64,000 nucleotides of DNA from Cryoendolithus antarcticus. Its lineage: Eukaryota; Ascomycota; Dothideomycetes; Cladosporiales; Cladosporiaceae. The notes beneath the pieces were generated by a model. That model was not told where the DNA came from and did no database searches. It saw only the letters and a program-made list of their open reading frames with translations. This document shows positions 44,818 through 54,617 of this stretch, in pieces (positions within the stretch are counted from its first letter, which is position 1; the number at the start of each line of letters is the position of its first letter). Both the position numbers and the translations under genes were made by a program. The stretch spans positions 1,178,001-1,242,000 of the forward strand of contig NAJO01000005.1 in assembly GCA_002077065.1 (NCBI GenBank), read 5' to 3'.

Positions 44818-45491
44818 ATGTCCGATACCTACACCAACGGCTCGGGTGCCTTCGCTCGTCAGCTACCGCTTCGCCGTCACGCCGACGATGTCGCCGGGTC
44901 TGCATTCGTCTTTCGCGGCGCTGATGATAGCGCTGCTCCTAACATGGCCGCCACTATGACTCCTCCAATCAACATCGACGACGCGGAGACTATCCGGTAC
45001 ATTGAGACCGCTGCTAAGGGCAGCGATGAAGATGCAGCTCTCGAAGCCCGCGTCCAGCAGCTCGAGCGTCAGCTCCATGCCAGCTACAACGAGATTGTCG
45101 CGACTCTTGTGCTCGCTCAGAAAGTTGCCGAGAATCCGGACGCCATCCAAGTACTGGCCGGCACTGCCCAGCACCCAACAAACACCTCCTGACAAGATCA
45201 CAGAACCTTACCCTCACGCTCGGGAGACCCCCCGAAGACACCTCTACCGCGTCAGGCTTCGACCAATGGCTACAAGCCAGTACGCACGCCAGTAGAGCCG
45301 ATATTGTGGCTTCTGCAGGCTATGCAAACTTGCTCGCCTACTGCGGCCGTCATAATATGGAATCGCCCGCGCAGGCTGCGGACAGAGTGGTGGGCGGGAA
45401 GTCTTTGCTGGAGGCCATCAAGGATCTGATCGCTGCGGGGCAGGAGGTTGAGGCGGCTCTGATGGGAGGCGCCGAGTCAGACAGTGAATAA
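44818..45491 (+). CDS. Small coiled-coil protein of unknown function
   Basis: Two exons (44818-45150, 45204-45491) give 206 residues. The 53-nt intron (GTACTG...GATCACAG with a TCCTGAC branch-like site) links ENPDAIQ to NLTLTLGRPPEDTSTASGFD in phase 0; without it the frame ends at 45192. I do not recognise the family. The N-terminal ~55 residues are polar; residues ~70-105 (EDAALEARVQQLERQLHASY onward) look like a coiled coil. The C-terminal half has helical heptad-like segments (AQAADRVVGGKSLLEAIKDL) and an acidic end (ESDSE). No signal peptide or membrane segment. The two-frame structure with a good intron and coherent composition on both sides supports a real gene. Confidence 0.65.
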
Positions 45492-45832
45492 GACCAGGAA
45501 GAGTGAAGACAATAGTCTTCGAAGATTCTGGTGGGCGGCAGTGGACACCAGTCAACCGAGTGTCCGAAAGAGCCGGAAGGTAGGCCGAGGCTGTGGCTGG
45601 ACGGGTCAAAAGCTGGATTCTGTTCGGTAGCTGCTGATGAAAAGACGTCAGCTATGGCAGCCAGTAGCAGAGGCGGTGCTGAGGCTGCCAGTACTCCTGA
45701 TATTGCGTGGTTTGGTTGGACATGCAGAGACAAGCAGCCTGCACGTTGCTTTGGAGGTGGGACCCTGGAAGAATGCTGCTACATGTGTATATGTCTCTAC
45801 AGTATATGCATACAGTTCCCTTCCAACCCATC
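45492..45832. other. Convergent spacer coiled-coil gene / AUH-like gene
   Basis: 341 bp between opposite stop codons, presumably two 3' UTRs. Short ORFs on both strands are out-of-frame noise. Confidence 0.45.
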
Positions 45833-46802
45833 TCACCTCCCTTTGAACACAGGCTTCCGCTTCTCCCCAAACGCCCTCAATGCCTCCATTCGATCTTCCG
45901 TTGGCAACACATGCTTGTAAGCCTCGTTCTCGCTCTTCTCCCCCGCCTGCCATCCATTGACAGCCTGCAACGCAGCCGTGACAGCGATGGGTCCCCCCTC
46001 GCAGATCTCCCTGGCAATATCGACAGCCTGCTCCAACACCTTTCCCCTCGCGACCCCGGGTGCCTTCGCCTCCTCTGTCGTAACATCCACAAGCCGGTCG
46101 CAGAGCCCGAAGAAGTACGCTTCTGGACCCGAGATTCGGCGGCCAGTAAGAATGAGGTCTCGGGCGCGAGCTGCGCCTATCAGGGCTGGCAAGCGATATG
46201 TTCCGCCTGCACCCGGAATGATTGCGAGGCGAGTCTCGGGCAGCGCGACTTGGGCATTGGAGGCGAAGACCCGGAGAGTTGTGGTCAGGGCTAGCTCGAG
46301 GCCTCCGCCGAAGGCTGTGCTGCCTACGGCGCTGATGGTGGGAATTGGGAGGGTGGAGAGGCGGGTGAAGGTGTGGCGCAGGTTCGTGAGGAAAGTTTGG
46401 ACTCTGGAGAGGTAATTAGACAGCTGACATAGGTAGCATGCCATCCAGGACAGCTCACTCGTCCGTTGACATAGTCCGGCGTTCCTTCAAGTCGGCTCCA
46501 GCACAGAAGGCATCGTCGCTCTCGCTGGCGAGGATCAGGGCGCGAGTTGCGGACTTGGTGCCTTCGGAGTGCAGATTCTCAACCACATCGTTCAGCTCAG
46601 ATAGCAACTGGGTCGATATGGCGTTCCGAGATCTCAACCTGTTCAAGGACAGCACAACAATGTTTCCAGTCTGCGGGGCTGGGATTGAGGAGATCTTGAT
46701 CGCGCTCCCAAGCTGAGTAGCATAACTTCTTCGTTGAGCGATCTCACTCGCAGCCGTCAGCCATTGTCTTCGAACGCCATAAAGGCTGACCCTCGAGAGC
46801 AT
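45833..46802 (-). CDS. Mitochondrial enoyl-CoA hydratase, AUH/methylglutaconyl-CoA hydratase-like
   Basis: Two exons (46802-46459, 46403-45833) give 304 residues. The 55-nt intron (GTGAGC...CTCCAG) joins KERRTMSTDE to VQTFLTNLRHTF through a split Glu codon. Crotonase fold: the first oxyanion-hole segment is DAFCAGADLKER, the second AFGGGLELAL. The residues PETRLAIIPGAGGTYRLP follow, as in AUH, which hydrates 3-methylglutaconyl-CoA in leucine breakdown (family knowledge). The second-loop Glu/Gly positions typical of AUH appear intact. The N-terminus (MLSRVSLYGVRRQWL... RRSYA) fits a mitochondrial presequence. Plain short-chain enoyl-CoA hydratase is the alternative, but the ADLKER motif argues for AUH type. 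Confidence 0.86.
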
Positions 46803-47349
46803 TTTCGCAATACCAGTCCTGTCTCTATTGTTCACAAGCCTCAAGATTGCAAGCAGCTTACCTGCACCTCGGCTCACACTAGCACGAATTTAGGCTCGTC
46901 TCCGACCGAAGCGCCCGTCCGGAGAGACCCTGTAAACGCCACCACAGCCCTCCTGTTGGCTGACGTCGCGATGAGATCGCCGGTACCTGAAAGCTAATGC
47001 AGATCATCAATCCGGCACCGACAGCCAACTAGACAACAAGCTCCGCGCACGCCCTTGCGAGGATCTGAGACAGTATGCCAGACATCCGCGTCAGAGGAGC
47101 TTGACTGGCTGACAGCTTGCCTCATGTTCATGACATTGGTGCATGACCTTGGCATAGGACATCGGCGTGCTACCTTGGAGCTGCTTATGACGCCGAAGCA
47201 AAGCAACGGTGACTTGCATTAGCCTGACATTGAGTACGGAGGACTGCCCGGAAAGGCAGGCGTAGCACGATATGGCTTGGTTGCGAGGAGCATATAATGG
47301 CATGGTGTCCCAGCGCATTGATGAAGCCAACACTGCCATTGTCGACAAG
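46803..47349. other. Divergent promoter region, AUH-like / RNase T2
   Basis: 547 bp. An in-frame ATG at 47272 upstream of the chosen RNase T2 start falls before the TATA-like box and is therefore unlikely to start translation. No other gene is supported. Confidence 0.5.
47293..47298 (+). promoter_or_regulatory. TATA-like box of the RNase T2 gene
   Basis: TATAAT within gcatataatgg lies 57 nt upstream of the ATG at 47350. Its position favours 47350, which encodes the signal peptide, over the in-frame ATG at 47272. Confidence 0.4.
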
Positions 47350-48861
47350 ATGCCTTCCGTTCGATCGCTCTCGTCTTTCGCTCTTTCAACCTTTGGGCTA
47401 GGTCAGTCAGTACTAGCTGGCACGAGCTCGAATCGGCTGAGCCAGCTTTCGACACGAGCATCAGCGACATGCAATAATCCGCAGCTGTCATGCCATAACA
47501 CCACAGTTCAGACGAACCTCTGCTGCTTCAATGCGCCAGGTGGCTCCCTCCTCCAGACACAGTTCTGGGACACATCTCCTCCCACGGGTCCTAGCAATTC
47601 ATGGACAGTTCATGGGCTCTGGTAAGTGACTTTGTTGCCTCCCAAAGCAATATAACCTCCCCCTTCCTCCCCAAAAGCCATATACGCTCCTGTGATACTA
47701 TGAGCGTACCCGCGACAGTCCATCTGTTGGGTAGCACCGGCAAGAGATAACAGACTCATCGTGGCTGTCGCCACTCTGGGCTCGAATCTCTCATAGACAC
47801 AGCAATTAAGACTCCACTGCTGTGGGCAAGCTGATACAAGCACAAAAAAGCGTTCAGACTCTTGGGGAAGCGGCGTTTGATTAATCACTAACACACTCAA
47901 TAGGCCAGACAACTGCGACGGCACCTATGAAGCCAACTGCGACGACACTCGCGCCTACACAAACATCTCCGCCATCCTGAAAGCTGCCAGCCCGGACACA
48001 CTCTCCTATATGCAGACATACTGGAAAGACTACCAAGGCAACGACGAGACCTTCTGGGAGCATGAGTGGGCCAAACATGGCACCTGCATCTCCACTTTAG
48101 ACCCGGATTGCTACACGAATTATCAACCTACAGAAGAGGTCCCGGACTTCTTCGAACGAACCGTCTCTCTATTCAAGTCCCTACCGACGTATGACTGGCT
48201 TTCCGCGGCTGGTATCACGCCGAGTTCGACTGCGACATACACGAGTGCGCAGATCCAGAGCGCGCTGTCGAAGAATCTTGGTGGGCATAGTGTTTATCTT
48301 GGCTGCAGCTCGGGTGCGTTGAATGAGCTTTGGGTATTTTATAATGTCCGTGGCTCTGTGCAGACAGGCACGTTCGAAGTCACGGACTCTCTCACGAAAT
48401 CCACATGTCCGGCTACAGGTATCAAATACCTCCCCAAAGGCACTTCCTCGACACCTACTACCACCAAGACATCGACATCAAGTCCTACGTCTACTTCAGT
48501 ACCCGGCACTCCTTTCTCCGGCAAAGGCTACCTCAACGTCGTCACCTCTGGCACCCAGAAAGGTTGCCTTATCTCCGCAGGGACGTGGTACACAAGCGGG
48601 ACCTGCGCTACTTTCACAGCCACTGCTTCAGGCAGCACCTTCAGCTTGAGCTCTTCGAAGGGTACCTGTGGGATCGTGAGCGGGAAGTTCACGTGCGGTT
48701 CTGGCGTCACAGCGGCGCAGTTCACTGCCAGTGGAAAGGCATTGGTGTATCAGGGAAGTGGGTTCTCAGCTGATAGCACAGCGAGTGGCAGCACGCAGGT
48801 CACAGTGTATACGGGTACTGGGCATAGTGTTGGGGTTGAGATTGATTGGCAGGCTGTGTAG
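47350..48861 (+). CDS. Secreted ribonuclease T2 with a C-terminal extension
   Basis: Two exons (47350-47621, 47904-48861) give 409 residues. The intron is 282 nt (GTAAGT...ACTCAATAG), far longer than its neighbours, and splits the Trp codon of HGLW. A signal peptide is visible (MPSVRSLSSFALSTFGLGQS). Active-site segment CAS I is SWTVHGLWPDNCDG and CAS II is FWEHEWAKHGTC, so both catalytic His are present along with the conserved cysteines. T2 enzymes cleave RNA through 2',3'-cyclic phosphates in vacuole or outside the cell (family knowledge). After the catalytic domain (to about residue 265) comes a Thr/Ser-rich linker and a ~115-residue beta-type domain beginning GKGYLNVVTSGTQKGCLISA. A similar layout is known for Rny1-like fungal enzymes. 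Confidence 0.92.
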
Positions 48862-49246
48862 AGTGAGGTAAGGTACTATCTATAGACTGAATAGATCTGA
48901 GACACCTAGATCGCGGCGCGATCCTGTTACAGTCCCTCAAATTGTGGAGTTGAGACCTTCACTGAACACACCGTCCGCACTGTGCCTGCTACCTCAGCCA
49001 GCTATAGCATTCGCGATGCTTACCGGGAGTTGCGATCAGCTCTCTGTTGCAGCGCAGGTATCTTTAGCAGATGACGGCGTGAGGCCGTCCCGGGCCCCCC
49101 TTGGCGGCTGAGAGACAGCATCGCCAGTCTTCATCCGGTGGTCGTCGCGCGTGCGGCTGGTCACACATGAGTGGTGAGTGACATGAGTTTCGCGGCCTCC
49201 GCAAGTCGCCTAGCGATTGCATATTCGACTCTGGTCTACTTTGCGA
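48862..49246. other. Convergent spacer RNase T2 / MDM35
   Basis: 385 bp between opposite-strand stop codons. No ORF or RNA is supported. Confidence 0.5.
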
Positions 49247-49717
49247 CTATGGATCTCCTACCGAGAGCGTGTCAGTAGATTGAGCAACAGGCTTCCGATG
49301 CGTTAGATTCTCACATCTCGTGCCCTTCATGAATTCCATATCGTTCTCCTTGTTGTCAGCACGAGCTTCCTCGATCATGGTATCGATGCCTCGGTCTTTG
49401 AGCGCTTTCTGGGATATGTCAGTCCTGTGCTGTAGCGGCGTGAAGTACCAAAGATCATCATACTGTAATGCAAGTCTTGTACTGCTTGAAAAGTGGTTCG
49501 CATTCATCTTCCTTCGCGGTGCCTCGGAGGAACTCTGAGAAAGATGTTAGGTACGGCGATGAGGTCCAAGGCTTGGGGTGGCGGACTTTCGCTATACCAT
49601 TTGAGGAAGCAGGAGTCGTAGCGTCTAGTACCTGTTAGTCCGTCGCTACGATATGATGATATTCATGCCAATTCACTCTTTCACTTCGTTACAGTCCGAG
49701 CTGATGGATGCGGACAT
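49247..49717 (-). CDS. MDM35: Mdm35-like intermembrane-space protein (twin CX9C)
   Basis: Small mitochondrial intermembrane-space protein; partner of Ups1/Ups2 in phospholipid transfer (family knowledge, human TRIAP1). Four exons can be assembled: 49717-49677, 49624-49587, 49534-49464, then from 49408. The introns are 52-55 nt. The product reads MSASISSDCNEVKERYDSC, FLKWYSEKFLRGTAKEDEC, EPLFKQYKTC, then ITKALKDRGIDTMIEEARAD. Cysteines 9, 19, 38 and 48 form two perfect CX9C pairs, which confirms the splicing. The second intron has the rare donor GTCCGC. The end is ambiguous. Reading through stops at 49247. A further GTGAGA...GGTAG intron (49258-49314, TACTGAC branch) would create a TGA across the junction and give an 81-residue protein. 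Confidence 0.87.
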
Positions 49718-50043
49718 GCTGTGGCGTGGATCGATAATACGGAATATTGGCTTCGGATGTGCTTGACGTTGTACGTTCCGCCAACGTATCGCGATTCACA
49801 ATAGATCCTCGCACCGAATTCCGGTTCCGTGAGAAGCCAGGTATTGAGGTCTGATGCTCGATTCACTGGCGCCTCGAAGTCGGCCATCTCGGTGATCTGA
49901 TAGGGCTGAGACATGCGGCTCAAATAAAGTTTGGTCGTTGAAGCTTTGACATCACTATCGCTAGAAAATGTATATTGCGATTACCCACGACTTTCTAATG
50001 CGTAGTGCCTGCTCCTTGCCACATCTACTTAGTAGCACCCACC
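49718..50043. other. Divergent promoter region, MDM35 / RRP6
   Basis: 326 bp between head-to-head ATGs. A minus-strand ORF (49681-49923) overlaps MDM35 exon 1 in another frame and is rejected. Confidence 0.5.
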
Positions 50044-52578
50044 ATGGACGACTTTCCCACCCTCCAGTCCACGCTCACCTCCGCCCTCCTCGACACAACT
50101 CGCAGCGCCATCGCCCTCGCCGCTGAGGACCTGCCATTCCATCGCACCATCGACTCCTCGCTAGCCTCCGCCCTCGACGCGCAGAATGCCCGTCTTCTCA
50201 GTCTTACGAACCGTCTTCTGGGCTCTGCGACGGCGCATGCGGACCACGTACGTCCGACCTTGCGTGACATGGACGATGTCGAGAACAATTGGGCCAAGGT
50301 CGTTGATGTCGTCGACAGCTTGCTGGAGCGGGCCGATACTGCCTTGGATGACTTTACGGGCGCGGTGAAGAGGCTGAGTCCGCGGGAGCAGGTGTGTGAA
50401 GGTGTACCACGGGACTAGAGGAGAGATGCTGATGTATATGTGAAGACACCGGTTGGCAAAGTAGCTGCACGGCCGTCGCGAGTGAGCGCGGCTGTGAGGG
50501 TGCAGGACATCGAAAAGCCTCAACTGCTCTTCGATCATGTGCCCACGAACAAGGAGAATGCGCCTTTCAGGCCATTGCTCTCGCACAAGCCTCATGCTAC
50601 AGTACCCCTAGACACTGAACCTGTTGCAACAGACGAGGAGACCGCGTCACAGTACGTGGCACATTTACTTATATATTCCGAACTTGGGCTTGAACATAAA
50701 CACGTCAAGCTCAAGCGAGGCCGTCATATCAAGTATCTTGAAGCTTACTTCGGTCACAGATTTCCCCATCCCTACCAACTCGAGATTGAGCAGTACCGGT
50801 ACCCTGCAGAAGTCTACACATACGCGGAGCCAATTCCATACCATCCCTTCGAATCGACGACAGCCACTTTCGTCGACACGGAGGAGGCGTTGTACGAGAT
50901 GCTTGAGGAGCTGAAAAAGGTCAAGCTGATCGCGATCGATCTGGAGCATCATGATCAGCGATCGTACATAGGCATCGTCAGTCTCATGCAGATTAGCACG
51001 CGTGACCAAGATTGGATAGTGGACACGCTCAAGCCATGGCGGCGGAAGCTGCAATGCCTGAATGAGGTGTTTGCAGATCCATCAGTGGTCAAGGTCTTAC
51101 ATGGAGCGCACATGGATAGCATCTGGCTCCAACGAGACCTCGGACTGTACCTGGTTGGGTTGTTCGATACGCATCATGCGTCTCGTGCACTAGGTTATCC
51201 AGGTGGGAGCTATGCATACCTGCTTCAAAGGTTCACAGGCGTACAAGCGCAAAAGCAATACCAGACAGCGGATTGGCGAATGCGGCCATTGTCGAAGGAG
51301 CTGCTTGACTATGCACGGAGTGACACGCACTACCTGCTATACATATACGACAACATGCGAAACGAGTTGATCGAGCGATCGGACTTTCATGTCCCTGATT
51401 TTGAGAAAGACAAGATCTACGATGTTTGCGAACGATCGAAGGACTACGCCTTGCAACGCTACGAACATCCGGTGTACGATTTCGACTTTGGTCAGGGTTC
51501 AGGAGGCTGGTACAAACTTGTCTCCCGAACACCTGCAACATTGAACAAGGAGGAATTCGCGATCTTCCGTGCATTGCACAAGTGGCGCGATGATGTTGCC
51601 AGAGAGCAAGATGACAGCGTGCACTACATCATGCCAAATCACATGCTCTTTACGCTCCCTCGAGCAGTCCCTGCGAATCGCGCAGAGCTGCTCAGCACGG
51701 CTCAGCCAGCCACGCAGACCATCAGGGCGCGGGCAGATGAGCTCGTTGCTTTGATCGCAGAGGCCAAGGCTAGCAGTGCAGATGGAACAGATCTTCTCGA
51801 AGTGCTCGCGCAGATCGATCCACACCACTACAAGAAAGCTCTTGAGAAGGCTGCGTCCAATGAAGCGGCAAAAGGCATCGCTGGTGTTGCCAACTTCTTG
51901 CCGGCCAAAGAGACGCCAGCCGGGCCTGCGGCCAGTGGCATCCTCGCGAACGCTCTTCTACCCCTCAGGAGCGTGACGAGCATGTTCTGGGGCGCTTCCA
52001 AGTTCAGTGCCGATCAGCAGACCCGCAAGATCACCACCGCCCCAGCCATCGCGCTCAGTGTTCCTCTTCCACCTTTGACTGCAGAGATCTTCGCAGACCC
52101 GACGACCTTACAGACTCCAATCGCACCTTCGCCGGCGCCTGTTCCAGCGCCGCAGTCTGCAGCGGCAGAGGAAGAGGAGGGCGAGAATACATTCATCCTC
52201 TCCGCCCTCTCTAAGCCCAGGAAACGCCCTCACTCCGACCTAGACCCCACGTCCAACACCTTGGCGCTCTCCCCAGACGCCGACGAAGCCGCACGCGCCA
52301 AAGCCGAGCGCAAGAAAGCGCGCAAAGAAGCCAAACGCGCCGCCGCTTTCCAATCGATGGACGTCACGCCGCTAGCCGAAGAGGAAGAAGCCTTTGACTA
52401 CACGACAGCGCCTAGTATCCTCAACCCACCGAGGCTGAGTAGGGACGAAATGAAAGCTGCCGAGAAGGCGAGGAAGAAGGCGAATCCTTGGACGAAGAGT
52501 CTGGACGGGCCGAAGGGCTTGGGGAGGACGGGGAAGCAAAGGGAGGGTGGCGGGAGGAGTGTGACATACAAGTCTTAG
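50044..52578 (+). CDS. RRP6: Nuclear exosome 3'-5' exonuclease Rrp6 (EXOSC10)
   Basis: Catalytic nuclear exosome subunit. The start is the ATG at 50044 (MDDFPTLQSTL). Intron 1 (50392-50445, GTGTGT...GTGAAG) is phase 0. The N-terminal PMC2NT-type helical region spans about residues 1-115. The DEDD-Y exonuclease domain shows LIAIDLEHHDQRSYIG, LHGAHMDSIWLQRDLGLY and DYARSDTHYLLYIYDNM (final Asp and Tyr). The HRDC domain follows (FRALHKWRDDVAREQDDSVH). The tail is acidic then Lys-rich, ending GGGRSVTYKS. An in-frame, stop-free 108-nt segment (50652-50759, GTACGT...GTCACAG) before FPHPYQLEIEQY is probably an intron: removing it gives TASQFPHPYQ, closer to the family. Length is 730 residues with that intron removed, or 766 with it kept. 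Confidence 0.93.
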
Positions 52579-52708
52579 GACGGGCAACGAAGCCGTTAGC
52601 AGGTGCCGAGACGATATTCACACGCACTCCAGCCATGTAAATTCAGTTCTGGTGGACATGAGTAGGCAACAGAGCGTCTCCGTCTATGCAACACTTCTTC
52701 TGCCAAGA

Positions 52709-53968
52709 CTAGGGTATGATTCTCGCTTTCCTCATCTCCTGAAATGCTCTCTCATACCCTTCAGCTATGTCCCTGATCTCCGTAAATCCAACGCTGTTCC
52801 GTGCCTCGCTGCTCATGTCCCGCCGGAAAGTGATCCCACAGACATCATCAGCGAACTTCCACCCCGTAGCTTCCAGCGCGCCCTCTCTAAGCCCGTGCTT
52901 CCGTACAAAGTCTGGCCATCGGGCGCGGTGCTCGAGCATATAGCCTTCAATAGCCTGCGGTTTCGGCGAAGCATTTGGGCCCATGCCCTTGAGGCCAAAG
53001 TAAGCTGTCAACCGTGGCCAAAGCGACGACCAGGCAAATGGCGGGCCATCAACGCAGTTGAATATGCTGCCATTGCCGCAGGTCTGAGGGTTCGTAGCGC
53101 AGTGGACGTGCATCCGTCCCAACAAATCACTGCTGGAATCCGTGTGCAGCGCTTCCCAGCTCTCCGCTCCGTAGGGAAACACCACCTCACTGCCCTCGCC
53201 CTCGAGCTCGTGGTAGAGGCTGAAGTACAGGGCGAGAGACTGCGCCATGTTCATGGCGTTATTGTTGGGCACGAAGCCCACAATGACGTCTGGTCGGATC
53301 TCGCAGAAGGTCCAGGGTTTACCCTCAGAGGCCACGCGGAGGATGTCGTGTTGAGCGTAATAGAAGACTTTCTCGGCGTGAGGCGACGGGATCCGAGGCG
53401 TTGACTCCAGCAACGGAGGCTCGTAGACGATGCCGTTCTGGCCGTAGAATTCAACACCGTAGGCCTGGACAAACCACGTTAGTGGAGATCTTGGTGGGTG
53501 CAAGAGGGCACCAAGGGGGGAGCGTACTTTGCCCCCAGTATTCAGCGTGATGAATTGCAATTTGGGACAGCAGATCTCCACTCCTCCAACGGCATTCGTC
53601 AGCATCTCGCTGTTGACGTTCTTCAGGTCCTCAAAGCTGCTCCCGTGCCCACCATACGCAGCATAGAACACATGCGTCACGAGATCAACCCCGGGGACAT
53701 GTTGCAGCTGTAACAGACTCGATTCCCGTGAGAGCAAATCAATGCCGGAATAGAGCTCGATGCGCGGGTCTGCTGGGAGTTGTGCGATGGCTGCTGAGAG
53801 TGGGCGGTTCGTGAGGCCTACGACTCGAGAGAAGGTTGTGGGAGATGGGTGGGTGAGCAGAGCCTGGAGGATCGCGTGGCCGGTGATGCCGCTTGCGCCG
53901 AAGACGAGGGCTGTGAGGGCGCCATCCTCTTTGGACTTGGACGGCACGACAGGGGCGTGGGCCTCCAT
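52709..53968 (-). CDS. PRISE-like NAD(P)-dependent short-chain reductase
   Basis: Extended short-chain dehydrogenase resembling the PRISE (progesterone 5-beta-reductase/iridoid synthase-like) group. The Rossmann motif is VFGASGITGHAILQALL (Gly24, Gly27, Gly30). It continues HVFYAAYGG, then FITLNTGGKAYGVEF. The last segment is seen only after removing a 63-nt, in-frame and stop-free intron (53465-53527, GTACGC...GTCCAG, with a CTAAC branch site). The two exons (53968-53528, 53464-52709) then give 398 residues. CEIRPDVIVGFVPNNNAMN and a C-terminal substrate-side region match fungal members. Substrate and physiological role are unknown; secondary-metabolite or xenobiotic enone reduction are possibilities, not evidence. 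It is convergent with RRP6, 130 bp away. Confidence 0.8.
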   Translation of the reverse strand: MEAHAPVVPSKSKEDGALTALVFGASGITGHAILQALLTHPSPTTFSRVVGLTNRPLSAAIAQLPADPRIELYSGIDLLSRESSLLQLQHVPGVDLVTHVFYAAYGGHGSSFEDLKNVNSEMLTNAVGGVEICCPKLQFITLNTGGKVRSPLGALLHPPRSPLTWFVQAYGVEFYGQNGIVYEPPLLESTPRIPSPHAEKVFYYAQHDILRVASEGKPWTFCEIRPDVIVGFVPNNNAMNMAQSLALYFSLYHELEGEGSEVVFPYGAESWEALHTDSSSDLLGRMHVHCATNPQTCGNGSIFNCVDGPPFAWSSLWPRLTAYFGLKGMGPNASPKPQAIEGYMLEHRARWPDFVRKHGLREGALEATGWKFADDVCGITFRRDMSSEARNSVGFTEIRDIAEGYERAFQEMRKARIIP

Positions 53969-54617
53969 GGCGGTCCAGATAAGCCCGAGAGATTATCAAG
54001 TATTCTGTCTTGTCATGCGAGACTCGACTCGTAATGTAGGAGTAGGGAACCACAAAGGCTGAGGAAGACGAGGAAGCAATACAGGTAGTAGAATGAAGTG
54101 ATTAGAGAAGAAAGGCAACCTGTACCTACGATGTTGGCTTCAGCCTACGCCTACGAGTATAAACACATTCTCTCAAGGCGCATCATCATGAGCTCTCACC
54201 CTCACGCCGATCTGCGGGGCTGCAACTACCTACGCAACCACAGTCTCATTAACAAAATCGGGAGACTCTACCGGTCTCGATAGCCTAGTGAACATAACGT
54301 GTCATCCAAGATCCATAGCAGCAGAGCAGTTTCGCAGCGGAGACCCATTGGAGAGAGTATTGTAAAGTATTGTGAGGGAGCGAGGAGCGAAGTCGTAATC
54401 AAGTCTGGCTGATGTACGAAACACGCTCCCTAATTGGCTGACACACAGCAAACGCTAGCGTCCGTACAAACAGCGTTGGATGCGTTGTGTGACACGGACC
54501 ACCAGCGTTGGATGGAGAGTTTCGAGCACATACATGCATATGGATGTTGGCGAACGATAACAAGAAGAAGCAGTGGATACCAGTGGAGTAGAAGGGATAC
54601 AAGTCCGTTGTACACAT
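53969..54617 (-). other. Intergenic, upstream of the PRISE-like gene
   Basis: 649 bp lying after the stop codon of the helical-repeat gene and before the start of the reductase gene on the coordinate axis. Only short ORFs on both strands. No tRNA or repeat recognised. Confidence 0.45.

Noticed and set aside
49681..49923. 80-codon minus ORF upstream of and overlapping MDM35
   Set aside because: The MDM35 exon 1 frame, confirmed by its CX9C cysteines, occupies the same bases; this ORF lacks a family match.
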